The position numbers and the translations under genes are program-made. A stretch of DNA of 64,000 bases from Enterobacter cancerogenus (GTDB lineage Bacteria; Pseudomonadota; Gammaproteobacteria; Enterobacterales; Enterobacteriaceae). Under the pieces are notes generated by a model, which saw only the letters and a list, made by a program, of their open reading frames with translations, was not told where the DNA came from and ran no database searches. Location of the stretch: NCBI RefSeq assembly GCF_019047785.1, contig NZ_CP077290.1, forward strand, positions 1,178,001 through 1,242,000, in the 5' to 3' direction. This document shows, piece after piece, positions 61,061 to 64,000 of the stretch; within the stretch, counting starts at the first letter, position 1; every line of letters starts with the position of its first letter.

Positions 61061-61777
61061 ATGGGCACTAAACCGATGTACCGGCAGATAGCCGACGCGC
61101 TGCGTGAAAAAATCGCCAGCGGTGAGCTGAAGCCAGGCGATGCGCTACCGACGGAGTCAGCTCTCCAGCAGACCTTTGGCGTCAGCCGGGTTACGGTCCG
61201 GCAGGCCCTGAAGCTCCTCACCGAAGAGCACATCATCGAAAGCATTCAGGGCAGCGGCTCGTATGTGAAAGAGGAGCGCGTCAATTACGATATCTACCAG
61301 CTCACGGGCTTTTACGAGAAACTGGCCGACAGAAACATTGCCACGCACAGCGACGTCAAAATTTTTGAGGTGATAAAAGCCGATGCCTGGCTGGCCCAAA
61401 AACTGGATCTGATGCCTGAAGAGAAAGTCTGGCACGTCAAACGCGTGCGCTTTATCAAACATAAACCGGTGAATCTCGAAGAAACCTGGATGCCGCTGGC
61501 ACTGTTTGCCGATCTGACCTGGGAGGTGATGGAAAACTCCAAATATCATTATATCGAGCAGGTCAAAAAGATGGTGATCGATCGCAGCGAGCAGGAAATC
61601 GTGCCGATCGTCCCCGACGCGGAGACCGTCAGGCTTCTGGGAATCGATCCGCATAAACCGGTTCTGGAAAAAATTTCCCGCGGCTTTTTACAGGACGGAC
61701 GTCTGTTTGAATACAGCCGAAATATCTTTAATAGCGATGACTATCATTTCACATTGGTAGCAAAGCGTTTGCATTAG
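61061..61777 (+). CDS. mngR: Transcriptional repressor MngR (GntR/HutC family)
   Basis: A 238-residue GntR-type regulator (formerly FarR). N-terminal winged helix GDALPTESALQQTFGVSRVTVRQALKLL (about 25-55) and C-terminal UTRA domain with VKIFEVIKADAWLAQKLDL. ATG 61061 is chosen from homology; no strong ribosome site precedes it, and an in-frame TTG at 61043 with AAAAGG close by is the alternative. It represses mngAB unless mannosylglycerate is present. Confidence 0.94.
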   Translation: MGTKPMYRQIADALREKIASGELKPGDALPTESALQQTFGVSRVTVRQALKLLTEEHIIESIQGSGSYVKEERVNYDIYQLTGFYEKLADRNIATHSDVKIFEVIKADAWLAQKLDLMPEEKVWHVKRVRFIKHKPVNLEETWMPLALFADLTWEVMENSKYHYIEQVKKMVIDRSEQEIVPIVPDAETVRLLGIDPHKPVLEKISRGFLQDGRLFEYSRNIFNSDDYHFTLVAKRLH

Positions 61778-62126
61778 CACCCTGAGCGTTGACGTTAGTT
61801 AGCAATAACAACACAACGCTTTAATATTTTTCGGCTTAAATTATTTCTTTGTGTAGCCTTTTGTAAAACAACAAAGTTTAGACATTCATCCAGACAATAT
61901 ATTTTACGCTAAGCCCATCACATTTTATTTCCACCAGGCCGATTATTTCAAGCCAACATTTACTGCCCCGCCTGCGTTGCGGTAATATATTCAACACGAT
62001 GATATCTTAGCCTCTTTTCTTTTTCCGCCAGACAATCCATTCTACTCTCGCGATATAATTTCCATTCAGCGACATTTGCATTTCTTATCCTTGACGGTGT
62101 TATCTCCACGTAAAAGGAAAAGAGAA
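61778..62126. other. AT-rich intergenic region (no gene seen)
   Basis: This 349-bp stretch between mngR and the alkylsulfatase gene has no ORF that looks coding on either strand. It is noticeably AT-richer than the surrounding genes. It must hold the promoter of the next gene; a GGAAAAGAGAA ribosome site ends it. Confidence 0.6.
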
Positions 62127-64000
62127 ATGAAATATGGAAAAATGGCTTTATTAGTCGCTGGATTGATTGGGAGCGGTTACCTGTATGCCGAAGACACCGC
62201 CCCACCCGCTTCGGCCTACACGAAAGAGATGAACGCCGCCGTATATCAGCAGCTCGACTTCAACGATAAACAGGATATAGAAGACGCAAAACGGGGATTT
62301 ATCGCCTCGCTGTCCCCGCAAATGATTAAAAACGACCAGGGCAAAACCGTAATTAATCTCGACAACTGGTCGTTTTTAAAAGGCGAAGCCCCGGACACCG
62401 TTAACCCGTCGCTGTGGCGGCACGCCCAGCTCACGAACATTGCCGGCCTGTTTAAGGTTACCGACCGGATGTACCAGATCCGCGGGCTGGATATCTCCAA
62501 CATGACCATTATCGAGGGCGACAGCGGGCTTATTATTATCGATCCGCTTGTCGTACCGGATTCAGCGCGCGCTGCGCTTGAACTCTATTATCAGCATCGC
62601 CCGAAAAAGCCAGTGGTCGCGGTCATTTACTCTCATAGCCATCTTGACCACTTTGGCGGTGTGACAGGTGTTGTGTCGGAAGCCGACGTCAACGCGGGGA
62701 AAGTGAAAATATTCGCCCCGGAAGGTTTTATGGAGGAGGCTTCCAGCGAGAATCTGCTGGCCGGGAACGCCATGAGCCGGCGGGCGCTGTTTATGTACGG
62801 CATGATGGTGAAGCAGGGTCCACAGGGGCACGTTGACGACGGCATCGGTAAAAGCATTGCCATTGGGCGCAACTCGCTCATCCCCCCCACCTATATTGTT
62901 AACGAATCGGGTAAACGGGTCACTATCGACGGCGTGGAGGTGGAGTTTATTTTAGCCCCCGGCACCGAGGCACCGTCAGAGATGATGCTCTGGTTCCCGC
63001 AAATGAAAGTTCTGAATGGTTCAGAACTCTTCAACGCCACGATGCACAACTTATACACCTTGCGCGGCGCGAAGGCCCGCAGCGCGGTTAACTGGTGGAA
63101 AGCGCTCAATTATGTGCTCGATAAATATGGCGATAGAGCGGAGATCGCCGTCAGTCAGCATCTGTGGCCGGTATGGAACAATGCCCGGGTGAAATCTTAC
63201 ATCGCGGCTCAGCGCGATATGTATAAATACATCAATGACCAGGCGCTTAACCTCATCAACAAAGGCTACAACATGGAGGAAGTCGCCGAGAACATGACGC
63301 TGCCTGATTCGCTGGCAAAAAGCTGGAAGAACCGCGGTTATTACGGCTCACTCAGCCACAATGCCAAAGCCATGTACATTTACTATATGGGCTGGTATGA
63401 CAGCAATCCGGCAAAACTTCAGCCCCTACCCGATGTGAAATCCGCCCCTCGCTATATCCACATGATGGGCGGCGCGAAAAAGGTCTTTGAGGGTGCCAAA
63501 CAGGCGATGTCCAGCGGCGAGTATCGCTGGGCCGCGCAGCTGCTGAATCACCTCATTTTCGCCGAGCCGGATAACAAGCAGGCCAAAGCGCTGCAGGCAG
63601 AGGTCTTCACCCAGCTTGCTTACCAGAGTGAAAACGCTATCTGGCGCAATGAGTATCTCTCAGGGGCGAAAGAGTTGCGTGATGGCGTTCCGGCTATTCC
63701 GGTCTCAAGTACGCTCGACAGCGAACTGACGGCGCGCATTGAACCTGAAGCGCTGCTGGATTATATGGGCGTTGCGCTTAATGGACCGAAAGCCAACAAT
63801 AAAACCCTGCACTTTAACTGGCAGGTTTCAGAGGGTTCAACCTATGGGATCGCGTTAAATAATAGCGTTATTGTTTATCACAAAAATAAGCCATTTAACG
63901 ACCCGGCCTTTACCCTGACTTCTGACGTCGTCAATTTCTCGCATCTGCTCACGAAAGCCACTTCGCTAAATGAGGCTATGCGTAATAAATCGGTTGAATT
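62127..64000 (+). CDS. Secreted alkyl/aryl-sulfatase, SdsA/YjcS family (3' end missing)
   Basis: The frame is open from the ATG at 62127 to the window edge: 624 of about 660 expected residues. A signal peptide (MKYGKMALLVAGLIGSGYLYA) precedes a metallo-beta-lactamase domain with the zinc motif YSHSHLDHFGGVTG (around residue 170), EAPSEM and GSEL glutamate ligands, and TLRGAKAR. A dimerisation domain with GYYGSLSHNAKAMY and a C-terminal SCP2-like lipid-binding domain (from about 510) follow. This is the class of SDS-cleaving alkylsulfatases with two zinc ions. Only the last part of the SCP2-like domain is cut off. Confidence 0.93.
   Translation, partial: MKYGKMALLVAGLIGSGYLYAEDTAPPASAYTKEMNAAVYQQLDFNDKQDIEDAKRGFIASLSPQMIKNDQGKTVINLDNWSFLKGEAPDTVNPSLWRHAQLTNIAGLFKVTDRMYQIRGLDISNMTIIEGDSGLIIIDPLVVPDSARAALELYYQHRPKKPVVAVIYSHSHLDHFGGVTGVVSEADVNAGKVKIFAPEGFMEEASSENLLAGNAMSRRALFMYGMMVKQGPQGHVDDGIGKSIAIGRNSLIPPTYIVNESGKRVTIDGVEVEFILAPGTEAPSEMMLWFPQMKVLNGSELFNATMHNLYTLRGAKARSAVNWWKALNYVLDKYGDRAEIAVSQHLWPVWNNARVKSYIAAQRDMYKYINDQALNLINKGYNMEEVAENMTLPDSLAKSWKNRGYYGSLSHNAKAMYIYYMGWYDSNPAKLQPLPDVKSAPRYIHMMGGAKKVFEGAKQAMSSGEYRWAAQLLNHLIFAEPDNKQAKALQAEVFTQLAYQSENAIWRNEYLSGAKELRDGVPAIPVSSTLDSELTARIEPEALLDYMGVALNGPKANNKTLHFNWQVSEGSTYGIALNNSVIVYHKNKPFNDPAFTLTSDVVNFSHLLTKATSLNEAMRNKSVE

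Noticed and set aside
61960..62205. An 81-codon minus-strand frame before the alkylsulfatase gene
   Set aside because: It overlaps the certain start of the sulfatase, has no convincing ribosome site or homology, and its composition is not gene-like.

Overview
The window is a stretch of Enterobacteriaceae chromosome. Its gene order follows the Escherichia coli ybhP-to-mngR region, but it also carries a hut operon (absent from E. coli K-12) and genus-specific extras. The proteins resemble Enterobacter, Klebsiella and Citrobacter orthologues; an Enterobacter-like host is my best guess, not a proof. Nearly all of it is ordinary, densely packed core genome. Both ends cut through a gene (ybhP on the left, a metallo-beta-lactamase-fold alkylsulfatase on the right).

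Layout. 1-2.9 kb: ybhP-clsB-ybhN (phospholipid-related membrane genes). 3.0-6.5 kb: ybhL and the molybdopterin operon moaABCDE, headed by a Moco riboswitch and a ModE site. 6.8-9.8 kb: yvcK-type gene and uvrB with a LexA box. 10.4-15.4 kb: the complete divergent biotin locus bioBFCD / bioA around a perfect BirA operator. 15.4-22.2 kb: ybhB, a BIME repeat and the histidine-utilisation genes hutIGC and hutUH, with two copies of a HutC-like operator core. 22.4-25.7 kb: ybhC, pgl, ybhA. 25.7-31.0 kb: modABC, the small membrane protein gene acrZ, modE and modF. 31.1-35.5 kb: galETKM with both GalR operators. 35.5-39.8 kb: an extra chitobiose-type operon (EIIC, ChbR-like, ChbF-like, ChbG-like) between galM and gpmA. 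40.2-45.6 kb: gpmA, aroG, ybgS, zitB, pnuC, nadA. 45.8-46.6 kb: four tRNA-Lys and one tRNA-Val with duplicated tRNA 3' ends. 46.7-52.4 kb: the envelope Tol-Pal cluster ybgC-tolQRAB-pal-cpoB. 52.5-55.6 kb: cytochrome bd-I operon cydABX-ybgE. 56.3-61.8 kb: mannosylglycerate genes mngA-mngB and regulator mngR. 61.8-64.0 kb: a partial secreted alkylsulfatase.

How it fits together. Several regulatory circuits can be read directly. ModE is encoded here and perfect-spaced ModE boxes lie upstream of both modA and moaA, while the moaA leader also carries the cofactor-sensing riboswitch. BirA controls both bio arms, HutC probably controls two hut promoters, and GalR/CRP control gal by the classic loop geometry. 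TyrR (aroG), Fur (gpmA), NadR (nadA), FNR (cydA), CRP (mng) and LexA (uvrB) sites are also visible.

The least ordinary features are the chb-like operon, which has EIIC but no EIIA or EIIB gene; the 58-bp duplication and repeated tRNA-Lys 3'-end elements in the tRNA array; the alkylsulfatase beside mngR; and a pair of related G/C-rich intergenic repeats. I did not see a phage, insertion sequence, CRISPR array or clearly new defence system.
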